Source: Acidobacteriota bacterium (GTDB taxonomy: Bacteria > Acidobacteriota > Thermoanaerobaculia > Multivoradales > J023). From it: 49,986 nt of DNA. Shown piece after piece: positions 32,983 to 41,635 of the stretch (the stretch's first letter is position 1; each line of letters begins with the position of its first letter). The stretch lies in contig JAJCXO010000209.1 of NCBI GenBank assembly GCA_029263395.1, forward strand, positions 1-49,986, in the 5' to 3' direction. Below the pieces are notes generated by a model. That model saw nothing but the letters and a program-made list of their open reading frames with translations, had not been told where the DNA came from and did no database searches. Made by a program: the position numbers and the translations under genes.

Positions 32983-33368
32983 GTGACCACCTTTTGAGAC
33001 GGAATAGATTAGGTCGCCACGCTTGACGAAGAGCCGGTAAATTAGCCGATAAAGCGGTCTGTGGTCAACGCCAGAAATCCCTTTCCGGGTAGGTAATTAG
33101 CCTGTGTACGGGTTCAGCGGAAAGACGATTTTTGGGTTTTGTGTTTTACGGAAAGATCATCGATCAAGTAACGGCGGAATCGAAAGAATCAGGTAGGTGA
33201 AGAGCTTGAATTTGCCTTCGCCTCCCTGGATGGGTGACGGGCACGTATTCGGTGTGCAGCCAATAGAGTCAGGCTGGCACGAGCGCCTTAGGCAGCACGG
33301 ACGATCCGCGAGAGGTCCCGCGGCGGCCGAGCGGCATGGTGTCCTACACATCGTCGAGGACTACGGGC
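32983..33368. other. Intergenic region upstream of the PVELM gene, with a duplicated GGTAATTAGCC element
   Basis: No gene seen. Two copies of a near-palindromic element, GGTAAATTAGCC (33036-33047) and GGTAATTAGCC (33092-33102), lie 55 bp apart in the leader of the gene that starts at 32982. A TTGACC on the minus strand (33068-33063) lies between them and could be a -35 box, but no good -10 is at the right distance. The rest of the region holds only shadows of the neighbouring FG-GAP gene. Confidence 0.5.
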
Positions 33369-35039
33369 TCAAGGCGAGGGATAGACGATCTTCCAGGCGC
33401 GGTCGAGCTTGCGGGTGCGGGCGGTTTGTCGACTGCCGTCGGGCCAGCGAATCCGGACTTCGACTTCGCCAAGGAAGGTGCCGAGGCCAAAGTGCGGGCG
33501 AAGGTCCGATTGGCTGAGCACACTGCCTCCGCTCCGTACCTCTCGCACCTGAGTCCGCTCACCTGCTTGTAGCTCGACCCTGGCGCCGATCGCATGCCGA
33601 TTGAGGGCCGGGCCGACCAGCTCCAGACTGATCCAATGGTGGCTCGACGCCGTTCGATTCTCGAGCAATGCTGGTCTGCCGCCTGTGTGTGTCACCAGCA
33701 GATCGATGCGACCGTCGCCATTAAAATCACCGCTCGCCAGACCGCGGCTGACAGCGTCCTGGCTCGAGATCCCCGAGGCTTTGGCCTCGCGAAAACGGCC
33801 GGCACCGTCGCCCAGGAAAAGCTGATCGGGTTGGGCGTAGCTCACCCCGGGCACGAAGCGCTCGATGTTGTCCATCACATGACCGTTGGCTACTGCCAGG
33901 TCGAGGTCGCCGTCATTATCCGCGTCGAAGAGTTCGACGCCCCAACCCAGACGGCGATAGGAGGCGGCATGCAGCCCGGACTCACGGGTGCGATCGTCGA
34001 AAAGGCCCTCACCTAGATTCTTGTAGAGACTGTTGGGCTCGAGGGAAAAATTGGTTACCACCAGATCGCTGAGACCGTCGCCGTCGAGATCACCCAACGC
34101 CACGCCCATGCCGGCCAGCGGCTCGCCGGCCTCACCGAGCGACGCCCCTGAGAGCAGGGAAACGTCTTCGAAACGGCCGTGTCCGTCATTCAGATAAAGA
34201 CGATTCGGCGTGCCGTCGTTGGCGACGTAGAGGTCGAGATCGCCGTCGACATCGAGGTCGGCCAGCGCGACGCCCAGGCCTTTCTCGCTGGTCTCGCGGC
34301 TGATGCCACGCTCGGCGGCCAGATCCCTAAAAACGCCGTCGCCGCCGTTGATGAAAAGCGCGTCTGGACGGCCGGGGAAGCGGGTCGGATGACAGTAATA
34401 GTCCAGCTTGCGGGCACGGTCGACGCAGCGCGGGTGGTCCTCGTAAGAGAACGCCACGTAGCGACTGACGTAGAGGTCGAGGTCGCCGTCGCCGTCGACG
34501 TCTCCAAAGGCGCAGCCGACGCTCCATTGCTCCCCGCCGTCGACGCCGGCGCGGGCCGATACCTCTTCGAAACGGCCTTCTTCGAAAGGGCTACCGCCAA
34601 GACCGCGATAGAGTCGATCCGGGCCGACATTGGTGACGAAGAGGTCGAGACGGCCATCGCCGTCAGCGTCACCTACGCACATGCCCATGCCGTAGCCGTC
34701 ATCGGCGACTCCAGCGCGCGCCCCAACCTCGACGAAACGGCCGTCGCGATTCTCGAATAGGGCGTTGCGCGGAGTCCGAGTCAGCTTCGAGCCGGGGGTT
34801 GCGGCGCCATTCAGCAGGTAGATGTCGAGATCGCCGTCGGCGTCGAAATCGAAGAACCCGCCGCCGCTGGCCACGGTTTCGATGAAATAGCGACGACCTG
34901 ACCGGCCGTCTTGATGCCGAAAATCCAGCCCAACGTCCGCTGCCACGTCGACGAAGCTAGTCGGTACGGCTGGCGGCGGCACGGCCGGCGGCAAGGCCAA
35001 CGGTGGCACGGCGAGCAGGAGGAGCAGCAGCGAATTCAC
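33369..35039 (-). CDS. CRTAC1-type FG-GAP/ASPIC-UnbV protein (locus A, second copy)
   Basis: A 556-residue exported protein with a hydrophobic, Pro-rich N-terminus (LLLLLAVPPLALPP). Seven Asp-rich FG-GAP/VCBS repeats with calcium-binding-like motifs (DADGDLDIYL, DADGDGRLDLFV, DVDGDGDLDLYV, DLDVDGDLDLYV, DLDGDGLSDLVV, DADNDGDLDLAV, DFNGDGRIDLLV) form a probable seven-bladed propeller. The last 90 residues are an ASPIC/UnbV domain (HAIGARVELQAGERTQVREV; VRIRWPDGSRQ). This is the CRTAC1 family, thought to bind partners outside the cytoplasm. Its ATG overlaps the stop of the TPR gene by 4 nt, so the two are translated together. Function in bacteria is not established. Confidence 0.9.
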   Translation of the reverse strand: MNSLLLLLLAVPPLALPPAVPPPAVPTSFVDVAADVGLDFRHQDGRSGRRYFIETVASGGGFFDFDADGDLDIYLLNGAATPGSKLTRTPRNALFENRDGRFVEVGARAGVADDGYGMGMCVGDADGDGRLDLFVTNVGPDRLYRGLGGSPFEEGRFEEVSARAGVDGGEQWSVGCAFGDVDGDGDLDLYVSRYVAFSYEDHPRCVDRARKLDYYCHPTRFPGRPDALFINGGDGVFRDLAAERGISRETSEKGLGVALADLDVDGDLDLYVANDGTPNRLYLNDGHGRFEDVSLLSGASLGEAGEPLAGMGVALGDLDGDGLSDLVVTNFSLEPNSLYKNLGEGLFDDRTRESGLHAASYRRLGWGVELFDADNDGDLDLAVANGHVMDNIERFVPGVSYAQPDQLFLGDGAGRFREAKASGISSQDAVSRGLASGDFNGDGRIDLLVTHTGGRPALLENRTASSHHWISLELVGPALNRHAIGARVELQAGERTQVREVRSGGSVLSQSDLRPHFGLGTFLGEVEVRIRWPDGSRQTARTRKLDRAWKIVYPSP

Positions 35040-36355
35040 AGCACGCTCCTCGGCGGCAGACCTCGGGCGCGCCGGAAGCCGTCCACGGCCGGTGATCGCT
35101 CCGGCGCATGGTCCAACAGATCGGAGGCGGCTTGGCGATTCCCCGCAGCCAGACGCAGGTCAGCGAGCTCGAGCCGGCAAGGCACATTCCACGGTGCTAG
35201 CTCGAGGGCGTGGGAGAGCGCGGCCGCCGCGCCATCCATATCGCCTTCGGCGCGCTCGAGGCGACCGAGCAGAAGATGGTAGCGGGCAAGGTGGGGATCC
35301 ATTGCGAGACCCGCCTCGAGCAGCTCTCGGACTTCGTCCAGGTCGTCTCCCGACTCGGCGGCCAGCAGTGCCGCCACCAGGCCGCCGCGCGCTCGGCGGC
35401 TGTCGGGCGTTTCCCGCAACCCTTGCCGATAAAGATGCATTGCCGCAGCGCGCTCTCCGCGCCGCCAGAGCACATCGGCGAGCTCGAGACCCTCGCCGCC
35501 GCCGATCGTCTCGAGCACTGCGGGCAAGTCGTCCAGTGCCTGGTCGATGAAACCGGCCTCGAGGCGCAAGCGACAGATGAGCTGGCGCACCCGCGGCGAT
35601 TCTCGCGGCAGATCGGAACCCAGCGCTTCCAACACCCTCAAGCTTTCGATCGGCGACAGAGGGCCACCGTCCGGCCCGCCTCTCGTGAGCTGACCGAGTC
35701 CCTGGTGCACGCCGAGAGATCGTCTGGCCGCTTCTCGCTCGCTGGCGGCCAGCTGAAGGCGACCCAGCAAGTACCAATTTGATGCCCGCAGAGGATCCAG
35801 CCGCGCCGCCCGCCGGGCATGGTCGAGCGCCTTCGGCAGATCACCCAATCGTTTCGTGATCGACGCCGCCAGAGCCACAGCGCGCGAATCTGCCGGATCG
35901 AGATGGGGCTCCAGGCTCTGCCAGGCCTTCAGGGGATCCTCTGCTGCCAGGGCCTCGGCGGTAAGCAGCGCTCGCTCGGAATACGAATGGAGCTCCCGTG
36001 TGACGGCCATAGCTTTCGACCCTTCGCCGAGCAGAAGAAGATTCTGCACATACAGTCGGCGAATCTCATCATCCTGTGGAACCGTCTCCAGGTAACTCTC
36101 GAGAACCGGCAGGGCGGGCTCCAAGCTCTGCCCGGCCCCGCTCAGCCAGGCGAGCGCCAGACCGCGCTGAGACTCGAGCCGATCTGGATATTTGGCAAGA
36201 TCCAAGGCGTAGTAGACGCGCGCCAGATCGTGGCGGCCTTCGGCAAAAGCGTTGACCGCGCGCCGGTAATCGAGCTCGGGGTAAGGCGCCTGAGGAGCGC
36301 CGCAGGCAGCGAGCAACACCGCGACGGAAAGAGCTGAAAGTCTATTCATCCACAT
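35036..36355 (-). CDS. TPR lipoprotein between two CRTAC1 genes (locus A)
   Basis: A 439-residue lipoprotein (SALSVAVLLAACGAP, Cys19). The start could be the first Met (36355) or the third (36349); both overlap the end of the previous CRTAC1 gene. TPR-like units run through most of the protein (YRRAVNAFAEGRHDLARVYYALDLAKYP; ALDHARRAARLDPLRASNWYLLGRLQLAA; GLAMDPHLARYHLLLGRLERAEGDMDGAAAALSHALELAPWNVPCRLELADLRLAAGNRQAA). It should be a scaffold at the membrane. The gene overlaps both neighbours, so the CRTAC1-TPR-CRTAC1 set is one tightly coupled translational unit. Locus B has the same CRTAC1-TPR pair at 41636-45027. Confidence 0.87.
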   Translation of the reverse strand: MWMNRLSALSVAVLLAACGAPQAPYPELDYRRAVNAFAEGRHDLARVYYALDLAKYPDRLESQRGLALAWLSGAGQSLEPALPVLESYLETVPQDDEIRRLYVQNLLLLGEGSKAMAVTRELHSYSERALLTAEALAAEDPLKAWQSLEPHLDPADSRAVALAASITKRLGDLPKALDHARRAARLDPLRASNWYLLGRLQLAASEREAARRSLGVHQGLGQLTRGGPDGGPLSPIESLRVLEALGSDLPRESPRVRQLICRLRLEAGFIDQALDDLPAVLETIGGGEGLELADVLWRRGERAAAMHLYRQGLRETPDSRRARGGLVAALLAAESGDDLDEVRELLEAGLAMDPHLARYHLLLGRLERAEGDMDGAAAALSHALELAPWNVPCRLELADLRLAAGNRQAASDLLDHAPERSPAVDGFRRARGLPPRSVL

Positions 36356-38585
36356 CGGCCAAACGGCCCTCGGCTATGGGTTGTAAATCGCCGCCTTCCC
36401 GCAGATGCCAATAACGATCCATCCCGACATTCCGGAAGCTCTGCCGGAGACCGCTTGCCGGCCATAGGATCTCCAGCTCAGCCAAGGCTGTAGCGTCGCC
36501 GAGGCCAACTTCCTGGCGCAAGCTGGAAGCCCCGAAGCTGCCACCGGTGCCGACCGTGACGTGAACCTGGCGCACGCCACCCGGCGTTTCGAGCTCGAAA
36601 CGCAAGCGCGCACCGATCGCGGAGCGATTCTCCTGCACGCCTTCGAGATCGAGCGTGATCCAGCGCCGGCCATTGCCGGGATTCTCGAATAGCGCGTTCA
36701 TGAAACCGTCCCCTGAATAGGCGCCGCCGAGCACGGCGTAGAGATCCTGGTCGCCATCGCCGTCGAGGTCGCCGAAAGAGACGCCATGTCCTTTCTGCAG
36801 ATGACCGAAGCCGCCGGCGGTAGTGACATCGCCGAAGCCGCCGTTGCCCTGGTTGCGAAACATGCGATTGGGTACGACGGCACGAAGATCCGGCGCGCCG
36901 GTTCCGAGGTAAAAATCCAGCCAACCGTCATTGTCCAAGTCGCCGAAATTGGAGCCCATCACGTAGAGCACCTTGTCGAGGCCGGCGTTTTCGGTCTCGT
37001 CGCTGAACGTGCCGTCACGGTTGTTGCGGTAGAGGCGCGGCGTCTCAGCCGCCGTATTCTTGTCGCCCAGGTAGTCCGCCGCCACATTGGCCGCGCCGGC
37101 TGCCAGGTATTCTGGATCGTAGCCGGCGGCGAAGAGATCGAGCCAACCGTCGTTGTCGTAGTCGAAGAACCAAGCCGGGAAGCTGTAGAGCGGCCGCCCG
37201 ACTCCGGCTTGCTCGGTCACGTCGCGAAACCTGCGGCCGCCCTCGGGGCCCGCTTCGTTGTGCAAGAGTAGATTGGGCTCGAGCATGCGCGAGATGTAGA
37301 GGTCGAGCCAGCCGTCATTGTCGAAATCGCCCCACAGAACGGCCTTGACATAACCCTCGATCGCGGCTCCCACCTGCTTTGCAACGTCGGTAAACGTGCC
37401 GTCGCCGTTATTGCGAAAGAGCTCGCAAGGGTGGCGGTCGCCGGCCAACGATTCGTTACCGATCATCAAGTCGAGCCAGCCGTCATTATCGAAGTCGCCC
37501 CAGGCGGCGGTCTGCGTTGGATGGAAACCGAGTACGCCGGACGCCACGGTGACATCCTCGAATCGACCGCCCAGGTTGCGCAGCAGAGAATTCGGGTGGC
37601 GACCATTGGGCCCTAGCCAGGCACCGCGCAATACCAAGACATCCGCCAGACCGTCGTTGTCGTAGTCGGCGTGGATCAGGTTCAGGCCGCCGCTGATCCC
37701 TTGCAGCCCGGCGGCTTCGCTACGTTCTTCGAAGCCCAGGCCGGGGCCACCCAGGTTGCGGAAGAAACGCAGAGGGTCGAGCAGGCCCCAGGACGAGGCC
37801 ATGATGTCGAGAGCGCCGTCACCGTCGAAGTCTTCGACGATCGAGCCGCCGGCGAGCCCGAAGGCCGCGACACCTGAGGCGCCGGCCAACTCGGGAAACC
37901 TGCCCGGATCGCTGGTCGAAGCAAAGACCGTAGGCGGCACCTGCCACCTGAAATCAACGCCGTGGGGGTATTCGCCGACCGTCATCGCTGCGATGTTGAG
38001 CAACCAGCGTGCATCTAGATCGCCGGGCTCTTCTTCAAGCAGTGCCGCCAGCAGCTCGAGGGCCTGCCGAGAAGCACCCTGCCGGCGATGTACTCCCTCG
38101 GCCGAGATCGGCGCCAGGCACGACGCACTCGAGTGCTGCTCAACACAATTCTCCTGCTCGGCGAGACGCAGATAAGCGAGCGCCAGCAAAGAACGCAACT
38201 TTCGTCGCCAAGCCTTCCCGAGCGGGTCCCGCGCCAGCTCTTGCTCGAGACGGGTGATCGCCGAAGCGTTACGCCCGGCGCGCAGCTCTTCACGGGCCGT
38301 TCTCAGGATCGCGGCCGCTCGAGCCTCGGGATCGGTGGGTAGTCCCTGGGCGGCGAAGCGATCCGCGCGCAGCTCATTAAGATAGATATTATGCTGGGGC
38401 CGGGAGTTGGCGGCGAGCAGCTGCAACCTCTCGGCCATCTGGAGATTACTCTCGAGCGGTGGCGTCGCCTGTTCCTGCGGCCGGCAACCGATCGAAAACC
38501 CAACGATGAGCATACCGGCGAGCCATCCGATCGGATGTCGTCTTGCGAATTTTGCAACGAACGGTCTCTTCGAAGATGTGCGCAT
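36342..38585 (-). CDS. CRTAC1-type FG-GAP/ASPIC-UnbV lipoprotein with N-terminal helical region (locus A, first copy)
   Basis: A 747-residue lipoprotein (WLAGMLIVGFSIGC). Residues about 45-200 are helical and TPR-like (AAAILRTAREELRAGRNASAITRLEQELARDPLGKAW), which shorter CRTAC1 proteins lack. Residues about 230-650 carry seven Asp-rich FG-GAP repeats (DFDGDGALDIMAS, DYDNDGLADVLV, DFDNDGWLDLMIG, DFDNDGWLDLYIS, DYDNDGWLDLFAA, DLDNDGWLDFYLG, DLDGDGDQDLYAV), and the last 100 residues are ASPIC/UnbV (SAIGARLRFELETPGGVRQVHV; GLGDATALAELEILWP). It is the first gene of the CRTAC1-TPR-CRTAC1 set, divergent from a parvulin lipoprotein gene across about 105 bp. Confidence 0.9.
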   Translation of the reverse strand: MRTSSKRPFVAKFARRHPIGWLAGMLIVGFSIGCRPQEQATPPLESNLQMAERLQLLAANSRPQHNIYLNELRADRFAAQGLPTDPEARAAAILRTAREELRAGRNASAITRLEQELARDPLGKAWRRKLRSLLALAYLRLAEQENCVEQHSSASCLAPISAEGVHRRQGASRQALELLAALLEEEPGDLDARWLLNIAAMTVGEYPHGVDFRWQVPPTVFASTSDPGRFPELAGASGVAAFGLAGGSIVEDFDGDGALDIMASSWGLLDPLRFFRNLGGPGLGFEERSEAAGLQGISGGLNLIHADYDNDGLADVLVLRGAWLGPNGRHPNSLLRNLGGRFEDVTVASGVLGFHPTQTAAWGDFDNDGWLDLMIGNESLAGDRHPCELFRNNGDGTFTDVAKQVGAAIEGYVKAVLWGDFDNDGWLDLYISRMLEPNLLLHNEAGPEGGRRFRDVTEQAGVGRPLYSFPAWFFDYDNDGWLDLFAAGYDPEYLAAGAANVAADYLGDKNTAAETPRLYRNNRDGTFSDETENAGLDKVLYVMGSNFGDLDNDGWLDFYLGTGAPDLRAVVPNRMFRNQGNGGFGDVTTAGGFGHLQKGHGVSFGDLDGDGDQDLYAVLGGAYSGDGFMNALFENPGNGRRWITLDLEGVQENRSAIGARLRFELETPGGVRQVHVTVGTGGSFGASSLRQEVGLGDATALAELEILWPASGLRQSFRNVGMDRYWHLREGGDLQPIAEGRLADVDE

Positions 38586-38690
38586 AGGGGTTACACTGGC
38601 CGGCCCCCAAAGAGCCGCTGGACTCGGGGTCGTACGAGTATAGGTGTGATGCGTCGTGGTCGAGATCGAGAATCGCGGAGCGAGCGAAAG

Positions 38691-40346
38691 ATGCAGTCAA
38701 GAATGTTGACGGTTTTGGCGAGCTTGGTCCTGGTGGCCGCTTGTGCGCCACAATCCGCGGACGAGAAGATCCTGGCTACCTACAACGGCGGCGAGGTGAG
38801 CGAATCGGAATACCGCATGTGGCTTGTCGTGACGAAGACTGAAGACGAGTTCGAGCGGCGCCAAGAAGTGTGGACCACCCTGGCGGCCCAAGAATCCCTC
38901 GCCGAGGCCGCACGGCAGCGGTCCGCAGAGGAGAAACCCGCGGTCCGCCTGGCGCTCCTCAACCTCGAGACGCAGTTGCTCGAGAACGCATTGCGCCGCG
39001 AGGTGCAGAGTGGGATCGAGATCGATGAGCCAGAGATCGTCGAATGGCTGGCAGAGAACGGCGAGCGACTCGACCGACCGCGACGGGTGCGTCTGTCCAA
39101 TATTTTCAAACGCTTCGCGGGCGGTGAGCCCGCTGAGCTGCGCTCTCGCATGGCCGAGATTCGCCGGCAGCTGGCCGATGGCGCGGACTGGGCGGAGATG
39201 GCCCTGCGAGAGTCAGATTCCCAGACCCGCTTCCGCCACGGCCGCATCGGTCTGGTCAAACCAGGCTCTCTCGATCCGGCGGTTGAGAACGTCGCTTTTG
39301 CTCTCTCTCAGGATGAGATCAGCGATGTGATCGAGACCGAAGATGGCCTGACCTTGCTGCGTTGTGACGGTGTTGAGGAGCAAATCCGAACCGCTGCGGC
39401 ACAGAAGCGGGAGCGGGCTGAGCAAGCCCTGCGCCAGAAACAGGGGCGGTTGGAATGGAGTGAACTCGAAGCCGAGCTGCTAGAGTCGGTGTCACTCGAT
39501 CTGGCGGCCGCTCAGCTGGTCAGCACTAGCGACAACGCGATCGTTGCCAGGTCTGAAGAGGGCTGGAGCCTATCGCTCTCGGAGCTGAGACATTTGCTTG
39601 GCTTTCGCGGCGTTGCCCGTCACCCGGCAGACCTACCGCAGGAGCGTGCCGGGAAATGGATCCACGCGGTCGCGGTGCAGCTGCAAGCGGCGCAGCATGC
39701 CCGTTCTCTCGGTCTCGATCAGGATCCCGACGTGCGCGCCAAGCTGCATTGGCGGACCACGTTGACCCTGGCGGCTGATGAGCTAAAGAAGAGGGTGGAA
39801 GAGCGGTTTAATGCCTTGGGAGAAGACGAGATTCGGGCCTATTTTCAGCAGAATAAAGAACGCTTCGAAGTGTCGGAGACCTTCCGCGTCGCGGCCATCT
39901 CGATGCGCGCTCAGCGCGAGGAACTGAGACAGAAATGGCTGCTCGGGCAGCGGCTCGAGGCCGATTTACGGGCCGGCCGCCTCAGCTTCGACGAAGCGGC
40001 GGAGACCTATTCGGAGCTTCCGTCAAAAAGCCGCGGTGGTCTTCTCGGCTGGCTCGACCGTCAACAGCTGGCTGCCCTCGGCCCCCATGTCTTCAAGGCC
40101 GTCAAGGACTTGTCCCCTGGAGATGTTGGCCCTCTCGTGCAACAGCCCGACGCGTTGCCTTCGACCGGCAACTCGCTGTGGATCCTCGAGCTTCTCGACC
40201 GCCGGCCGGCGCGGCCCATGAGCTTCGAAGAGGCACGCCACCAGGCCGAAAATGCGCTGGGTAACGAGCGGACGCGCGAGCACCAAAAACAGCTCGAAGA
40301 AGAGCTGCTCGCCCGGCTAGATGTCACACCGGTAGGCCAGAACTAA
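38691..40346 (+). CDS. Parvulin-type isomerase lipoprotein (stand-alone)
   Basis: A 551-residue lipoprotein started at the ATG at 38691 (MLTVLASLVLVAAC, Cys about 18); an ATG at 38649 would add a charged segment. The open frame extends further 5' through the divergent CRTAC1 gene but is not coding there. The parvulin domain is near residues 140-235 (WAEMALRESDSQTRFRHGRIGL; LDPAVENVAFALSQDEISDVI; LLRCDGVEE). A second partial unit near 400-520 (VSETFRVAAISMRAQREELR; SPGDVGPLVQQPDALPSTGN) follows a helical linker. The organisation is SurA-like. It is transcribed away from the CRTAC1-TPR-CRTAC1 set and toward the PVELM-tail gene of locus B, separated from it by a terminator hairpin. Confidence 0.85.
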   Translation: MQSRMLTVLASLVLVAACAPQSADEKILATYNGGEVSESEYRMWLVVTKTEDEFERRQEVWTTLAAQESLAEAARQRSAEEKPAVRLALLNLETQLLENALRREVQSGIEIDEPEIVEWLAENGERLDRPRRVRLSNIFKRFAGGEPAELRSRMAEIRRQLADGADWAEMALRESDSQTRFRHGRIGLVKPGSLDPAVENVAFALSQDEISDVIETEDGLTLLRCDGVEEQIRTAAAQKRERAEQALRQKQGRLEWSELEAELLESVSLDLAAAQLVSTSDNAIVARSEEGWSLSLSELRHLLGFRGVARHPADLPQERAGKWIHAVAVQLQAAQHARSLGLDQDPDVRAKLHWRTTLTLAADELKKRVEERFNALGEDEIRAYFQQNKERFEVSETFRVAAISMRAQREELRQKWLLGQRLEADLRAGRLSFDEAAETYSELPSKSRGGLLGWLDRQQLAALGPHVFKAVKDLSPGDVGPLVQQPDALPSTGNSLWILELLDRRPARPMSFEEARHQAENALGNERTREHQKQLEEELLARLDVTPVGQN

Positions 40347-40365
40347 ACCGGTAGGCCTGAAATGA
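40328..40365. repeat. 19-bp tandem duplication at the parvulin gene end
   Basis: ACCGGTAGGCC begins each unit (40328 and 40347). The first unit includes the stop codon of the parvulin gene. Confidence 0.6.
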
Positions 40366-40367
40366 AA

Positions 40368-40391
40368 CGGGCGCGTCCTAAGACGCGCCCG
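40368..40391. terminator. Bidirectional terminator hairpin between convergent genes
   Basis: CGGGCGCGTC (40368-40377) pairs perfectly with GACGCGCCCG (40382-40391) around a CTAA loop. It lies between the parvulin gene (stop 40346) and the PVELM-tail gene (stop 40418), which converge here. The flanking U-runs are modest. Confidence 0.65.
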
Positions 40392-40417
40392 CTGGACCGC
40401 TTTCCTCGAGTCGTTTT

Positions 40418-41218
40418 TCAGTCGACCGAAAAGCGCATCAGCTCTACGGGCACCAGACTGCCGGTGGCGCGCAACATCGCGTTGGCAGTGGTGTTCGGAG
40501 TGAAATTACCGCCACCAAAATCTTCGATCGCCATACCGTGATTGCCTTGCCCGGCCACCGTGCCGGCATTGTCGAAGCCGACGCAATCGGTGGCGCAGGG
40601 GTTAGTTCCCGCGGTGGAACCGGCCGTCGGATTCCAGATACCGGCCATGAAATTGAGATTGGTGCCGGTGATCGTGGTGGCGATCGCGATCGTATTGAAG
40701 GCGCCGGCCTGAAGACCGGCGATGTTAGCCGACTTGAGTGACGGTGCCACGGTACCCACGGGCGGGCCGAAGATGGTGGCAAACGCGCCGCCCGTGCCGG
40801 TGGTGTCGCCGTCAACGATCGCCATGAAAGCGGTCAGCTGAGTGATTGTGACCGTATTTTTCGTGCCGCCGATGGGGTCACCGTTGACCGAATCGAAATG
40901 ATTGCCGAAAGAGAAGTTGTCGGCAACGGCCGGGATTGTACCCACACCGGTGAAGGTGCCGGTGTCATAGGTGATTGAGATATTCACGGTCCTGGCCGGC
41001 ACCGAGTGTTTCGTGCCGGTTCTGAGGGTGCCCTGGAAGCCTGGCCCCGCGGTGGCCGAGTCTGCATTTTTCAGCGCCTGGGCCGCTGCTTGTCGCTCGG
41101 CTTTGGACATCCCGGAGAACTCATCCGGGGTGATGTTCTTTCCCACGTTCTCTGCCGTCACGTGGATGGCGCCAGCGACGAGTAGTGCCAAAATCAAAAC
41201 TAAGGCTGTCTTCCGCAT
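40418..41218 (-). CDS. Small secreted protein with C-terminal PVELM tail (locus B)
   Basis: A 266-residue protein. The ATG at 41218 follows CAGGAGATGTC and begins a signal peptide (TALVLILALLVAGAIHVTA). The mature N-terminus has a short helical segment (TPDEFSGMSKAERQAAAQAL); the rest is Gly/Thr/Asn/Ala-rich and probably a beta-sandwich, with a Cys pair (NPCATDCVG). The end is VPVELMRFSVD, preceded by AMLRATGSL. It is homologous to the protein at 32236-32982, most clearly in this tail and in the MAG/IAG-x-N-to-Cys-pair region. The gene is divergent from a CRTAC1 gene and convergent with a parvulin gene. It is a candidate substrate of the surrounding export and folding proteins. Confidence 0.82.
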   Translation of the reverse strand: MRKTALVLILALLVAGAIHVTAENVGKNITPDEFSGMSKAERQAAAQALKNADSATAGPGFQGTLRTGTKHSVPARTVNISITYDTGTFTGVGTIPAVADNFSFGNHFDSVNGDPIGGTKNTVTITQLTAFMAIVDGDTTGTGGAFATIFGPPVGTVAPSLKSANIAGLQAGAFNTIAIATTITGTNLNFMAGIWNPTAGSTAGTNPCATDCVGFDNAGTVAGQGNHGMAIEDFGGGNFTPNTTANAMLRATGSLVPVELMRFSVD

Positions 41219-41635
41219 GACATCTCCTGAGTACAAGAGCGCCATATAGCTCGGGCGGATCAAACACAGGCCCGCTCATTTCGAGTAGGGCATGGTAGAT
41301 CGAAGCTAAGGTGCTCCGGTTGGGCTTCCACGATCACCAACGTAGTGGCGAGAGCTTGTGGCCTATGAATGAACCAGCGGAGACAGTACCACGGGCCTGC
41401 CGACCGGACAAGCGCTATAAGGCCTGGCTGGCACGCTACACTGCGTTCCATGGAAAGCTCCAAGTCAGCGCACACCCTGCGCCGCAGCAGCACGGGGGCT
41501 AGGGTCTCAGGGCCGCGTCCTCAGGCGGCGAGTTGCCACATGAGTCGCGGTCGTGACCGCGAGAATCCCCCTCTAGCTCCCCCTTTTCCAAAGGGGGAGG
41601 ACCAGAAACCACCCAGACCGTTTTCGCTGCCTTCA
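41219..41635. other. Divergent intergenic region with a REP-like element
   Basis: No gene seen. Frames running through it into the CRTAC1 gene cross the G/C-run palindrome at 41561-41600, which argues against them being coding. Promoters for the PVELM-tail gene (minus) and the CRTAC1-TPR pair (plus) should be here; I see no clear one. Confidence 0.55.
41561..41600. repeat. G/C-run palindromic repeat element (REP/MITE-like), partial copy
   Basis: GAGAATCCCCCT followed by CCCCCTTTTCCAAAGGGGG resembles one half of the element at 23752-23843. It lies 36 bp before the CRTAC1 gene start. Confidence 0.6.

Noticed and set aside
38391-38690. 5' extension of the stand-alone parvulin gene
   Set aside because: It overlaps the start of the divergent CRTAC1 gene; the lipoprotein signal begins at 38691, and the extension has no signal features.
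41369-41635. 5' extension of the locus B CRTAC1 gene
   Set aside because: It would translate a palindromic repeat element; the signal peptide starts at 41636.
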